Numbered from the stretch's first letter, positions 1 to 10,728 are shown. The stretch: 64,000 nt of DNA from Thermomicrobiales bacterium (GCA_037045155.1 JBAOIG010000003.1:1116001-1180000), one strand, 5' to 3'. Notes: a model not told the origin generated them from the sequence alone. Numbers and translations are program-made.

Positions 1-2
1 TC

Positions 3-893
3 GATCTGCTTGAGCTTTACGAGCTGGCAGAGGACGACGAGGAGATGGTCGCTGAGATCACTACTCAGACGAACCAGCTTGCCCATCAACTCGACCAGAT
101 GGAGATCCAGCTTCTGCTCAGCGGCGAGCACGACGAGAGCAACGCCCTGCTGGCGATCCACGCCGGGACAGGCGGTATCGACGCGCAGGACTGGGCCGAG
201 ATGCTGAGCAGGATGTATCTACGCTGGGCCGCCAAGCGTGACTTCTCGACCTCGATCCTCGACTGGACCGAGGGTGAAGAAGCGGGCATCAAGAGCACGA
301 CGATCGAGATTCGCGGGCGTTATGCCTACGGGTTACTGAAAGGCGAAGCCGGCACGCATCGGTTGGTTCGCCTATCGCCATTTGACTCGGCGCACCGACG
401 CCACACCGCGTTTGCGCTTGTCGAGGTGCTGCCGGAGGTCGAGAACGACTCCGAGGTCGAAATTCGCGATGAGGACATCCGCCTCGACACGTATCGCTCC
501 TCCGGGGCCGGCGGGCAGCACGTCAACAAGACCAGCTCGGCGATCCGGATCACCCATTTCCCGACCGGCATCGTTGTTACCTGCCAGGACGAACGCTCAC
601 AGCTCCAGAACAAGGAGTCGGCGTTCAAGATACTGCGCTCGCGGCTGGTTGAGCTGAAGCTCCGTGAGCAGGAGGCCGAGCGCGCCAGGCTCAAGGGCGA
701 ACACGTCACCGAGGGGTGGGGAAACCGCATCCGATCTTACGTCTTGCAGCCGTACACGATGGTCAACGACCACCGAACGGACTTCTCGACGAGCAATGTG
801 CAGGCGGTGCTCGACGGAGACCTCGACCCGGCGATCGAGTCATACCTCCACCAGCAGCTCCAGGACCAGCAGGAGCAGGTGCGTGCGGACTAG
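3..893 (+). CDS. prfB: Peptide chain release factor 2 (5' end outside window)
   Basis: Class I release factor that recognises UGA and UAA stop codons and triggers peptidyl-tRNA hydrolysis on the ribosome. The frame is open from base 3, so the gene begins before the window; 296 residues are visible against about 365 in the family. The RF2-type tripeptide SPF (in LSPFDSA, near base 373) and the catalytic GGQ (codons 510-518, in GAGGQHVNK) are both present and the C-terminus is complete. The programmed +1 frameshift site near codon 26 known in many prfB genes would lie upstream and cannot be assessed. The stop overlaps the start of the next gene by 11 bases. Confidence 0.95.
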   Translation, partial: DLLELYELAEDDEEMVAEITTQTNQLAHQLDQMEIQLLLSGEHDESNALLAIHAGTGGIDAQDWAEMLSRMYLRWAAKRDFSTSILDWTEGEEAGIKSTTIEIRGRYAYGLLKGEAGTHRLVRLSPFDSAHRRHTAFALVEVLPEVENDSEVEIRDEDIRLDTYRSSGAGGQHVNKTSSAIRITHFPTGIVVTCQDERSQLQNKESAFKILRSRLVELKLREQEAERARLKGEHVTEGWGNRIRSYVLQPYTMVNDHRTDFSTSNVQAVLDGDLDPAIESYLHQQLQDQQEQVRAD

Positions 894-2151
894 TCTGCGC
901 GCGTTCGCGCTCCTGATCCTCGCGCTTTCCGCCGTCGTTGTCGCCGCGCCACGATCGACGCGAGCTGCAAACGTCAGCTTCGTCGACATGAGCGCAACCT
1001 CGATATTCCAGCGATCGATGACGTTCAATCTCACCGCCGAGGCGACCTCGCCGATCGTCGAGGTCGCGCTCTTCTGGCAGCCGGCCGGCGACCGGGTGTT
1101 GCAGGCCGCCTACCCTTCGGTCGAGCCCAACCGGCGGATAGTGGTGAGTCATGACGTCGATACGAACGCGGATTATCTGCCGCCGGGGCTCGACATCATC
1201 TATCACTGGCGAGTGACCGAACAAGATGGCGATGTCACGGAGTCTCAACCCCAGACGCTCTTCTACATGGATGACGGGCTGGACTGGAACCACGTGACCG
1301 ACGGGCTGGTCACCGTCTACTGGCATCGGGGAGACCAGAGCTTCGCGCATGACATCGTTGAGACAGCCACCCGCGGGATCGACCGGCTCAGCGAGAAGTT
1401 CGGCGTCGTCGCCAGCGAGCCAATCCGGCTCGTCATCTACGGCGACAGCCGCTCGTTCAGTCGAGCGCTGCCGCCGAACTCAGCCGAGTGGATCGGCGGC
1501 CAGGCGCATCCGGAGTGGAACCTGATCGTTGCCGAGATCGACCCGGGTAACGCCGCGGCGGCCGAAGTCCGTCGGATGGTGCCACACGAGATATCGCATC
1601 TCATCCTGCACCAGGCGACGGCGAACCCGTTCAACACACCGCCCAACTGGCTTGACGAAGGACTGGCAGTCTATAACCAGGAGACTCCTGACCCGCAGTT
1701 TCGGGGTGTGCTCGATCGGGCAATCACCGAGGGACGGTTGATCCCCGTCCGCGCGCTCAATTCCAGCTTCCCGAGCGATCCCGATCAGGCGATCCTGTCA
1801 TATGCTCAGAGCGGATCGATTGTCGCGTTCATTGCCGACGATTTGGGCGAGGAGAAGCTGGCGGCCCTGGTCGCCGTCTTTCGCGACGAGGTGTCCTACG
1901 CTGAGGCAGTTGACCGCTCACTCGGGATGACGATTGATGAGCTGGACTCCGCATGGAAGGCTTCGCTTGACTACCAGGGGGACGCTCCGCCGGAGACAAG
2001 TACCCCGGCAAAAAGCGGCGGCAGCGAGCTCTCACGTAACCAGTGGTTGGGTGTCGTCGCTTGCACCGGTCTCTTCGCGCTGGCCGGGCTGGCCCTCGGC
2101 ATCGTCGGCGTCGTCAAAGCCGGCCGGTTCGGGCGTGGCCCGCGAGCTTAG
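883..2151 (+). CDS. Surface-anchored MA-type zinc metallopeptidase
   Basis: Predicted gluzincin-type peptidase of 422 residues. The start chosen is GTG at 883, because it gives a clean signal peptide (RTSLRAFALLILALSAVVV) and has AGGAG 8 nt upstream, inside prfB. HEISH (residues 235-239) gives the two zinc histidines and the catalytic Glu; WLDEGLAVY about 20 residues later gives the third ligand, E259. A C-terminal hydrophobic segment (around GVVACTGLFALAGLALGIVG) followed by basic residues suggests the catalytic domain is exported and tethered. Substrate unknown. It overlaps prfB and so is probably co-transcribed with it; its end overlaps the convergent M42 gene by 3-4 bases. Confidence 0.75.
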   Translation: MRTSLRAFALLILALSAVVVAAPRSTRAANVSFVDMSATSIFQRSMTFNLTAEATSPIVEVALFWQPAGDRVLQAAYPSVEPNRRIVVSHDVDTNADYLPPGLDIIYHWRVTEQDGDVTESQPQTLFYMDDGLDWNHVTDGLVTVYWHRGDQSFAHDIVETATRGIDRLSEKFGVVASEPIRLVIYGDSRSFSRALPPNSAEWIGGQAHPEWNLIVAEIDPGNAAAAEVRRMVPHEISHLILHQATANPFNTPPNWLDEGLAVYNQETPDPQFRGVLDRAITEGRLIPVRALNSSFPSDPDQAILSYAQSGSIVAFIADDLGEEKLAALVAVFRDEVSYAEAVDRSLGMTIDELDSAWKASLDYQGDAPPETSTPAKSGGSELSRNQWLGVVACTGLFALAGLALGIVGVVKAGRFGRGPRA

Positions 2152-3200
2152 CTGTTCGCGCCAGGCGGCGTCGTGACAAACGCGGCCAGCAGGCGCAGGG
2201 AGGCGCCGAGGTCGCGGACGTCGATCATCTCGAAGGCGGAGTGCGTGTAGCGTGTGGCCGGGCCAAGCAGGGCAGTCGGGATGCCTTGCTTGATCAGCGC
2301 CGAGCCATCACTTCCGATCTGCTCGTAGACGGCGTGCTGAATCGGGATATCGTTCGCGGCGGCGATATCGGTCAGCCGGTCGATCAGCCGGACATCGTAG
2401 TGGACGTGGGCGTCTTTGTAGACGAGTGTTGGGCCGGCCCCGAGGTTCGTCGGCATCTGGCCCGACGAGACGGTGGGGATATCACCAACCAGCCCGTTGT
2501 CCAGGGCGATTGCCAGATCGGCATCAATCTCACGGCCGAGCGAGAGCGAGCCGACGAGCCCGATCTCCTCCTGGATCGTCGCCGCGAAATACAGGTCGTA
2601 GGTCAGATCATCGGGCGCGACCACATCCAGCAATGCCGTCATCAACGCCAGCGCGACGCGGTCGTCGATGGCCTTGCCATACAGCCGCGTGCCGAGCCGG
2701 CGGGCCGGCGGGTTCCAGACGACGCTCGCGCCGACGTGAGCGCCCAGCGCCAGCGCCTCCTCGCGCGACGATGCCCCGATGTCGACGAACAGATCGTCGA
2801 GATCCACTCGCTCGTGCTCGCGCTGGCGCGCTGTGAGGATATGGCCACTCGCGGCGGCGAAGAGACCCTCGATCCGCCCGCCTCGGCCGATGACAAGGGC
2901 CGGCTGACCAACAGGAAACCGATGGGTAACGTTCGTGCTCGGCGCCTGGCCATTCGATAGCCAGAGAAACCCCCGCTCATCGATCGAGCGGACGACGAAC
3001 GACAGCTCGTCAGCGTGCCCCTGGATCAGAAGCGCCGGCCCACTGCCGCCGACATGGGCGAGCAGGTTGCCAACCTTCGTCTCCCAGACCCGCTCGCACT
3101 TGCCCGCCCAGCGCTCCCGGAGCCAGTCCATCACTGCTGTCTCTCGCCCGGTCGGCCCGGGGATCGCCATCAGCTCGACCAGCATCGTCTCGATGTCCAT
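2148..3200 (-). CDS. M42 family metallopeptidase (aminopeptidase/endoglucanase-like)
   Basis: Cytosolic di-metal aminopeptidase of the M42 (glutamyl aminopeptidase/FrvX) family, 350 residues, the normal size. Metal and catalytic residues are visible: GHADE (H62, D64), the bridging Asp in KAIDDRVAL (about D179), the catalytic Glu pair in IQEEIG (E211/E212), a metal Asp in IALDNG, and a late His in RYTHSAFE (H320). The ATG at 3200 was chosen because GAGGAAGG lies about 6 nt upstream; an in-frame upstream extension looks non-coding. It follows mutS on the same strand after about 160 bp and may be transcribed with it. Confidence 0.88.
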   Translation of the reverse strand: MDIETMLVELMAIPGPTGRETAVMDWLRERWAGKCERVWETKVGNLLAHVGGSGPALLIQGHADELSFVVRSIDERGFLWLSNGQAPSTNVTHRFPVGQPALVIGRGGRIEGLFAAASGHILTARQREHERVDLDDLFVDIGASSREEALALGAHVGASVVWNPPARRLGTRLYGKAIDDRVALALMTALLDVVAPDDLTYDLYFAATIQEEIGLVGSLSLGREIDADLAIALDNGLVGDIPTVSSGQMPTNLGAGPTLVYKDAHVHYDVRLIDRLTDIAAANDIPIQHAVYEQIGSDGSALIKQGIPTALLGPATRYTHSAFEMIDVRDLGASLRLLAAFVTTPPGANS

Positions 3201-3360
3201 TCGCGCGCCTTCCTCTGTCCGATTGACAGGCCGGCAACCTGTCCGTCGTTCTGTCATCCACCGCCGGCCACCTGGATGATGTAGACCCGCTCCACGTTCA
3301 GCCACTGCGCGCCAGGAGCGATGCCCCGATCGCGACACATCGTCACCTGCAATAGCGCTA

Positions 3361-5958
3361 CTAACCGGTATCCCGGTCGCTCGCCAGGCGTTGGAGCTCG
3401 TAGAGGGTCGTCAGCGCATCGAGCGGAGACAGGCCATCGACTTCAAGCTCACGTAGCCGAGCAACCGCAGGGTGAACGCCGCCAAACATCGTCAGCTGCA
3501 CGGGCGTCGCGGATTGGGCAAGCACGGACTGGCGTCGGTGGTCGGCTGTGCTGGTGGCGATCGCATCGCGCTCAAGCTCAGTCAGCACCTCGCTGGCCCG
3601 CCGCACCACCTGCTTCGGCATCCCTGCCAACTGAGCGACATAGACGCCGTAGGACCGATCTGCGCCGCCGGGAACGACGCGATGGAGGAAGGTCACCCGA
3701 TCCCCGGCCTCCAGGACATCCAGCCGGAAGTTGCGCACGCGCGGCAGTATGTCAGCCAGTGCGGTCAGCTCGTGGTAGTGGGTTGCAAACAGGGTCTTGC
3801 AGCCCAGCCGCGGAGTGTTGTGGATGTACTCGACAATCGACGTTGCGATCGCAAGCCCATCATACGTGCTCGTTCCCCGGCCGATCTCGTCCAGCACGAC
3901 CAGCGAGCGCGAGGTCGCGTGGTTGAGGATCGCCGCGGTCTCCAGCATCTCGACCATGAAGGTCGATTGTCCACTCGCGAGATCGTCCTGCGCGCCGATG
4001 CGGGTGAAGATACGATCGACTACGCCGATTCGCGCCCGTGTTGCTGGCACGAACGATCCGACCTGCGCTAGCAGGACGATCAGCGCAACCTGTCGGAGGT
4101 AGGTAGATTTGCCGGCCATGTTGGGGCCTGTGAGGATCGCGATCCGGCCGTCTGCGTCGGACAGGCGGACATCATTCGGCACAAACTCGCCGCGTGGCAT
4201 GTTTGCATCGACGATCGGGTGACGCCCCCCGTCGATCTCCAGCAGATCGTCGTTCACCAACGACGGTCGGGTGTAGCCACGTTGCGCCGCAATCTCGGCC
4301 AGGCCGGCCAGCACATCGAGCGTCGCGACCGCCCGCGCCGCATCGCGGATACGGACTGCCTCGCCGACGACGACGGCATTCAGCCGGCCCCAGGCATCTG
4401 CCTCGGCCTGACTGATGCGCTCCTCGGCGGCAAGCACGCGCTGTTCGGCCTCTTTCAGATCCGGTGTTATGTAACGTTCGGCGTTGACCAGCGTCTGTTT
4501 ACGCAGATAGTCATCCGGAACCGGCTCCCGGCTAGCGTTCGAAATCTCGATGTAATAGCCGAACACCTTGTTGAAGCCGACCTTCAGCCCCTTGATCCCT
4601 GTCCGCTCTCGTTCTCGCTGTTCCAGCGTGGCGATGTAGGTTCTATCGCGGGCCAGCAACTCGCGTAATCCATCGAGCTCGGCACTGTAGCCGGAACGGA
4701 TCACCCCGCCGTGGGAAAGCAGGCTGGGCGGATCGGCCGCCAGGGCGCGCCCGATTTCGTCGGCAGCACGATCGACGACGGGTATATCGCGGACGATCGG
4801 CGGTGGCCCGCTACGACCGACCAGATCCGCAAGCCCCGGCAGCCGGCGCAGCGACCCGCCGAGCGAAGCCATCTCGCGAGGCTGGGCCTGCGTGTTGACG
4901 ACACGGTTGATAATCCGCTCGATATCGCCGATGCCGCGGAGCTGATCGCGGAGCTGACTCCGCAGTAATGCATCCTCGACCAGCCACTCTACCCCGTCGT
5001 AACGCTGCTCAATATCATCGCGCTCAAGCAGCGGCTGACCAACCCACTGACGCAACAGTCGCCCGCCGAGTGGGCTGCGGGTCGCGTCGAGCGTCTGGAC
5101 GAGTGTCGTCCCACCTCCACGCGATGTCGATTCAACGAGCTCGAGATTGCGTCGAGTCTGCGCGTCGAGGCTCATGAAACGAGCGGTAGAGTAAGTCGAC
5201 AACGTCGTGATCTGCCGCAGGCTGGCGATCTGAGTGGATTGCAGATAGGCCATCAGCGCCCCAGCCGCCCGCGCTGCCAGTGGCGCATCTTCACAACCAA
5301 ATGGCTCCAACGTGGTAACCCCGAAGTGCTCGCAGAGCGTCTCGCTTGCGGCATCGAGCCGCCAGCTACTGGCGGCGACCGCCGAGCGAGTGACTTCAGC
5401 GGGGATCAGGGTTGCCAGCGGATCGTCGTCGCGACAGAGGAGCTCGGCGGGCTGCAGTCGCAACAGCTCGCGTCCGATCGCGTCGGCCAGCGCGCCATCG
5501 CCAGCGTCCAGCTGGGTCGTAGCAAACTCCCCGGTGGTCAGGTCGGCGTACGCCAGCCCGGCGCGCTCGCCATCGCTGAGCAAGGCGACGATGTACGAGT
5601 TCCCCGAACCAGGAACAAACGCGGGGTCTGTGACTGTCCCCGGCGTGACAACGCTTGTCACCTGCCGCTCGATCAGATCACGACCATTTGGCTGGGTGAG
5701 CTGTTCGGCAATCGCGACCTTGTGGCCGGCAGCCAGCAGCCGGGCGACGTACCCCTCGGCTGCGTGGTACGGAATGCCGGCCAGCGGTATCCGGTTCCCC
5801 TTGCCCATCTCGCGGGATGTCAGCGTAATCCCGAGCACTCGGGCGACCGTCTCCGCGTCGTTATCGAACGTCTCGTAGAAATCGCCAAGCCGGAAGAACA
5901 CGATGATATCCGGATACTGACGCTTGATCGCCAGGTACTGACGGCGGACGGGGGTCAT
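3361..5958 (-). CDS. mutS: DNA mismatch repair ATPase MutS
   Basis: Mismatch recognition ATPase, 865 residues, full length for MutS1. The N-terminal mismatch-binding Phe-x-Glu is intact (GDFYE, F27 and E29). The core and clamp domains follow, and the C-terminal ABC-type ATPase has Walker A GPNMAGKST (about residue 612) and Walker B LVVLDEIGRGTST (about residue 687). The start matches the family N-terminus (TPVRRQYLAIK), although no strong Shine-Dalgarno is visible. mutL is not adjacent. The about 210 bp upstream (5959-6168), between this gene and the sbcC-like gene, hold no recognisable gene. Confidence 0.96.
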   Translation of the reverse strand: MTPVRRQYLAIKRQYPDIIVFFRLGDFYETFDNDAETVARVLGITLTSREMGKGNRIPLAGIPYHAAEGYVARLLAAGHKVAIAEQLTQPNGRDLIERQVTSVVTPGTVTDPAFVPGSGNSYIVALLSDGERAGLAYADLTTGEFATTQLDAGDGALADAIGRELLRLQPAELLCRDDDPLATLIPAEVTRSAVAASSWRLDAASETLCEHFGVTTLEPFGCEDAPLAARAAGALMAYLQSTQIASLRQITTLSTYSTARFMSLDAQTRRNLELVESTSRGGGTTLVQTLDATRSPLGGRLLRQWVGQPLLERDDIEQRYDGVEWLVEDALLRSQLRDQLRGIGDIERIINRVVNTQAQPREMASLGGSLRRLPGLADLVGRSGPPPIVRDIPVVDRAADEIGRALAADPPSLLSHGGVIRSGYSAELDGLRELLARDRTYIATLEQRERERTGIKGLKVGFNKVFGYYIEISNASREPVPDDYLRKQTLVNAERYITPDLKEAEQRVLAAEERISQAEADAWGRLNAVVVGEAVRIRDAARAVATLDVLAGLAEIAAQRGYTRPSLVNDDLLEIDGGRHPIVDANMPRGEFVPNDVRLSDADGRIAILTGPNMAGKSTYLRQVALIVLLAQVGSFVPATRARIGVVDRIFTRIGAQDDLASGQSTFMVEMLETAAILNHATSRSLVVLDEIGRGTSTYDGLAIATSIVEYIHNTPRLGCKTLFATHYHELTALADILPRVRNFRLDVLEAGDRVTFLHRVVPGGADRSYGVYVAQLAGMPKQVVRRASEVLTELERDAIATSTADHRRQSVLAQSATPVQLTMFGGVHPAVARLRELEVDGLSPLDALTTLYELQRLASDRDTG

Positions 5959-6168
5959 CGGGCAGCCGATCGGCTCGCTCGACGAGCGTTGTTCGTGGCG
6001 TGGCTTCGTGCCGGCATGTGCCCCCCTGCTTCGGTCACGACATGGTGACCAGGAACAACTGCCCGACGACCAATGCTGGTCCAGGCGGCATGCGTGATTC
6101 TCCTCATCCCGCGGCGATTGTCAGGCGGAGGCAAGCCCGTTCCGCATGCCAGCTTGACCAACAGCACA

Positions 6169-8728
6169 TCAGCAGACGGTCACCTGTGAGCCGCGGTCGG
6201 TCTTGACGACATCGATCCGGGTTGGGAACAGCTCGCGGATCTCGCCGATGTGCGTGATCACGAGGATCGTCTGGAAATCATCCTCGATCGAGCGCAGCGC
6301 CTCGATCAGCCCGTCGCGTCCGCGGGCGTCCTGCGTGCCGAACCCCTCGTCGATGACGAGCATGTCGATACTTGCGCCAGCCCGGCGAGCCAGTAGCTTC
6401 GACAGAGCGACCCGGATTGCGAAGTTAACCCGAAACGCCTCGCCGCCACTATAGAGCGCGTACAACCGTTCGCCGGCCTCGTCGCGGATGATGATGTCGA
6501 GCGTCTCCGCGACTGAATCACGCGACTGTAATTGACGCTGCGAGCGGAAGGACACCTCGAGCTGGCCGGTCGACATCTGGCGAAGCAACCGATTGGCTTC
6601 GTCCTCGAGCTCCGGCAGCACGCCCTCGACGATCATCGCCTGGATGCCGTTGCGGCCGAAGGCTTCCACCAGCACCTTCGTCGCGCCGTAGTCAAGCTCC
6701 AGCCCCGTTGCCTCGCGATCCAGCTCATCGCGATGGTCCTGCAGCCGATCAAGCGTGTTGATGCGACCATCCAGATGGCCCTGCCGCGCGATCAAAGCGT
6801 TCTTCTCTCGCGTCAATCGGTCCAGAGCATCGTTCGCGGTGTCGTATCGATCGCGTAATCCCGGATCGCGTGGGTTCTCGCGCCTGATCCGCTCCAGCTC
6901 TCCAACGGTCTCGGAATGGGCCGCTTCGCGCTCGGCAATCTGCATTCCGATTTCGGCGATGACCGCCTCAGCCTGATTCGCGCCCGAACGCGCGTCGACC
7001 AGCTCGGCCCTGCGGCTGGCAAACGGAGCGAGCTCACGCTCATTCCGCGCCGCGTGCTCTGCCACCCGAGCATCGTAGCCAAGCGCTCGACGCGCCGCGA
7101 GCACTACGATCAGTTGCGATCGCGCACCGGTGGCGAAATCGCCCGCGGTCAATCGTGTCTCGAGACGCTGCTCCTCGGCAATCGCGAGTTGCAGGCGTTG
7201 CTCTTCGGCTTCGCGTCCGGCAAGCTGGCCGATAATCTGGCCGATCAATGCGACCCGGCCGGCGTTGTTGTGCGCGACCTGCTCTAGCGCCTTCTGCTCC
7301 AACTTCAGTCGCTCGCCCTGTTCCTGAAGCTCTTGCAGCATCACCTCGTTCGCCTGCCCCCGCTCGCGAAGCGATTGCCCCTCGCCCATCCAGCCCTCGC
7401 GGATCTGATCGCGGTCGTGCTCGCTCAACGGCCGGCGACAGGTCGGGCAGATAGCATCGATCTGGTCGAGCCGGCCAAGATTCTCATCAATACCCCCCAA
7501 CTGGGCGAGTAGTTGACGGTTGCCGCCATCGACACTCGAATACTGGCGGCGCAACCTGGTGAGATCCTCGTCGATCCGGGCCAATCGTGCCGTCGGGTCG
7601 CCGGCCTCGTCCAGCTCGGTCTGTAGTGTCACTCGCTCTTTCGACCGCTGGTCGAGCCTTGCCAGCTGTTCGTTAGCGGATCGCGCCTCGTGGCGGGCGG
7701 CATCGACCGCCCGGCGCAACAACGCCTCCTCGGCGTCAATCGCGCGCTGCGCGTCGTGGGCTATCTGCTGCTGGGCCTGATCGTCACGCCCAAGCGCTGC
7801 CAATCGACCGACTTCCGCGCCCCAATGCTGGGATTCCTTCCAGCCGCGCTCGATCTCATCTGCCTGCGCCAGCACCACGCTGAACCGCTCTCGCGCCGAA
7901 CGTTGCCCGGCCAGTCGCGACCGCAGATCGCCGAGCTCCCGCTCCTCGCGATCCGCCTGCGCCGCCCTCTCAGCGATCTGACGCTGGACAAGATTCTCGG
8001 TCTCCAGCTGCAGCCTCAACAGCTGGGTCTGCTGCTGGGCGATGTCCAGCTGCTGCCCGAGGTCAGTCAGCTGCCTCATGGTGACGGCGAGCTCATCCAT
8101 GACCGATGGTCGTTCCGTCAGCTGGCTATCGAGCTCGTCCATCTGGCCCCGGATCGCAGACAGGCGTTCGCGCAGGGCGCGCTCCTCCTGCTTCGAGAGC
8201 TCCTGGAGGTCGTCATACTCGCGCAGATTGAGGATATTGCCGAGGATCTTCTTACGGTCGCGCGGGGGCTTTTCGGTAAACGAGTCGGCTTTGCCCTGCA
8301 GGATGAACGCAGAGTTGACAAATGTCTCATGATCCAGATTGAGCAGCCGGCTGATCTTCTCCTGGGTGTGGCGGGCAGAGTCACCGGTGATCTGCGACCA
8401 GGTGTCGTCCCCGGGGGCGCGCGCCTCGAGCTCAATCGTGAGCCGGCCGGCGCCGTGTGTCGACCGACGGCGGAAGACACGGTACTCACGGTCCCCGAGC
8501 CGGAAGACGAACGTGACTTCCATCTCGATCGCGCCGATCGAAGATGACATCCCGGTCGCTGGGTGTCCTGGTCTCGCCCCAGAGCGCCCAGGTGATCGCG
8601 TCGAGCAGAGCGGACTTGCCCGCTCCGTTATCGCCCGAGAGACACGCGATCCGGATATTGGTGAAGTCGATCGTCGCTTCGTCACGGTAGCTGAGGAAAT
8701 TCCTCAGCGTGAGCTGTAATGGAATCAT
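6169..8728 (-). CDS. sbcC: SbcC/Rad50-like ATPase, interrupted by an apparent single-base frameshift
   Basis: DNA-repair ATPase of the SMC/Rad50/SbcC type, about 850 residues once the frame is joined. The first frame (from ATG 8728) encodes the N-terminal lobe with Walker A GDNGAGKSALLD and continues to about SDRDVIFD. The second frame resumes at about EMEVTFVFRLG. A one-base skip near 8535-8552 joins them, and neither half is complete alone. The rest has long coiled coils around a Rad50 zinc hook (CPTC near 7440), then the ABC signature YSGGEAF and Walker B MLVIDEGFG. No sbcD nuclease gene is adjacent. The break is either a sequencing error or a recent mutation. Confidence 0.85.
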
Positions 8729-8838
8729 GGCACTCTACCCAGGTCGATAGTGAGGCAAGAAAAGCCTGCCCGTGTCGGTCAAGTATACTGTTGCCAACCG
8801 CGAACGAACGCGAAGAGAGTGAGGCTCTTTCCCCGCCG

Positions 8839-10195
8839 ATGCTGGATATCACCTGGCGCCTGCTGGTGGTTCTTTTCCTCGTGTTGCTGAATGCGTACTT
8901 CGTTGCTGCGGAGTTCGCGCTGGTGAGCGTGAGACGGACGCGCATCGAGCCAGCTCGTCGCCGAGGGAAATATGCTGGCCCGGATCGTTCACCGGGCACT
9001 GAATGACCCGAACCGGTTCATCTCGGCTGCCCAACTTGGCATCACGATGGCGAGCCTTGGACTCGGCTGGGTCGGCGAACCAACACTGGTGCGGTTGATT
9101 GGGCCGGCGCTGGACTCCTTCCTCCCGCAACAGCTCGTATTCATCTCGTCACACGCTCTCGCGGTCTTCTTTGCCTTTGCGCTGATCACGCTTTTCCACC
9201 TCGTCCTTGGCGAGCAGGTGCCGAAGATGCTCGCCTTACAGCGCCCCGAGCCGGTCATTCTGGCGACCGCTCAGGTCACCGAGCTCGTCTCGATCGTCTT
9301 CCGACCATTCATCTGGATCGTGTATTGGGCGACGGAGCTTGTGCTACGACCACTCGGGCTGCGCTATGAGGGAGAAAAGCACCTCGTCTACACAGTCGAG
9401 GAGCTGGAGATGCTCGTGACAGCGTCCGCCGAGGGCGGACAGCTCGACGAGAGCGAGCAGGAGATGATTCACCGCGTCTTCACGTTCGCCGACCTCGATG
9501 CCCACCAGGTCATGGTTCCGCGAACCGAGGTCGTCGGTGTGCCGGTCGATATCACGCTTCCGGAGCTCGCAGATATGGTCGCCCTTGAGGGACGTTCGCG
9601 GTTCCCGGTCTATCGCGGCTCGATCGACGACATAGTCGGCATCGTCTACGTCAAGGACATCATCAAGGCTCTTCAGCTCGATGCCGCAGAACCATTCCAC
9701 GTCCGAACGATCACCCGCGAGGCGCTGATCGTTCCGGAAAGCCTCGCGGTGGACGAGGTGCTGGCGGACATGAAGGCGCGACGCATGCACATGGCAGTTG
9801 TCATCGACGAGTTCGGCGGCACGGCCGGGCTGATCACGCTGGAGGATATCCTCGAGGTCATCGTCGGCGAGATGCAGGACGAATTCGAACGCCCGGAAAC
9901 CGATATCGCCATCGCCGCGGACGGCACGGCGCGAGTCAATGGGCTGGTTCTCATCAACGAGTTCAACCGGCGACTGGACGCGACCATCGATGACCCCAAT
10001 GTCGCTACCATCGGTGGGTTCGTCTTCGGTCACATCGGCCGAAAGCCAGAGCTGGGCGACGAAATCGTCACCGAAGGGCTACGCTTTCGTGTCGAGGCGC
10101 TCGATGGTTTGCGCATCGCTCAGCTGACTGTCATTCCAGTTGGGTCGGCAGGGGAGCGGTCAAGTCGCCGGGATGACGCCACGCAGCACGGGTGA
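8839..10195 (+). CDS. CorC/HlyC-family membrane protein (DUF21-CBS), apparent single-base frameshift
   Basis: Membrane protein of the DUF21-CBS pair-CorC_HlyC family, linked in characterised members to Mg2+/Co2+ transport. The N-terminal frame starts at ATG 8839 (LDITWRLLVVLFLVLLNAYF, first membrane segment). It runs to RRTRIE, then changes frame at a doubled C at 8950-8951. Omitting one C gives RIEQLVAEGNMLARIV, the expected family sequence, which continues to 10195 for about 450 residues. The CBS pair (around MVPRTEVVGV and FPVYRG) and the CorC C-terminal domain (FEFERPE to LTVIPV) are intact. A TATACT box at 8785-8790 is a possible -10. A second family member is at 58691. Confidence 0.85.
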
Positions 10196-10201
10196 TCGTG
10201 C

Positions 10202-10477
10202 CTACGCGATCAACAATCCGAGCCTGCGGACAAATTGACGGACATTGATCGTCCAGCCGACGCCCCAGACACGAGGAACAAGCACGCGTTCGTCCTCACG
10301 ATTCCAGGCTCGTTGGCGCACCCGATCAGGCGTCGGGAGACGAAAGTCGTACGGCACGCCGAGCGCTTCGCCGTGCCAATCGCGATCTTCGGGCGCTCGC
10401 CCAAGCTGATCGACGAGCGCTACCCCGACGACCACGGCCAGCGCTATCCCTGCCAATCGACGGATTCGCCGTATCAT
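10202..10477 (-). CDS. DUF5808-like small membrane-anchored protein
   Basis: 91-residue protein with one N-terminal hydrophobic segment (LAGIALAVVVGVALVDQL). The soluble part carries conserved-looking features of DUF5808 proteins: GVPYDFR, a WNREDER motif and PRVWGVGWTIN near the C-terminus. Function unknown. The ATG at 10477 was chosen because AGGAG lies about 7 nt upstream; a longer in-frame version starting at 10495 would bury that site. It converges on the CorC gene with a 6-bp gap. Confidence 0.6.
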   Translation of the reverse strand: MIRRIRRLAGIALAVVVGVALVDQLGRAPEDRDWHGEALGVPYDFRLPTPDRVRQRAWNREDERVLVPRVWGVGWTINVRQFVRRLGLLIA

Positions 10478-10570
10478 GATCACTCCTGTTAACACGGAAC
10501 CGCCGGCCGGCCAGCACGCAGAATAGCGCAGGGCGAGGCGCTCCGCTCCGTGCGTACGTACGTAGTCACC

Positions 10571-10600
10571 TTGACACTGTCCCAGTCCGGCTTCTAAGAT
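10571..10600 (+). promoter_or_regulatory. Predicted sigma-70-type promoter of rny
   Basis: A consensus -35 box TTGACA (10571-10576) is followed after 18 bp by TAAGAT (10595-10600, five of six matches to TATAAT). It lies about 130 bp upstream of the rny start, on the same strand, with no gene between. The implied 5' leader is about 120 nt. Confidence 0.65.
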
Positions 10601-10728
10601 CAGTCAGACACTGCTTGAGTTGTTCAGCCTGAAACAACGGTTGACCCGCGATCAAGCAACGCGCCAGGGTCGGCGCGGTTCTCGAACGTTACCAACTGAA
10701 GCCCAAATGGAAACAAGGAGCAACGAGA

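Noticed and set aside
5955..6167. 70-codon minus-strand frame between sbcC and mutS
   Set aside because: No RBS and no recognisable sequence; overlaps the mutS start.
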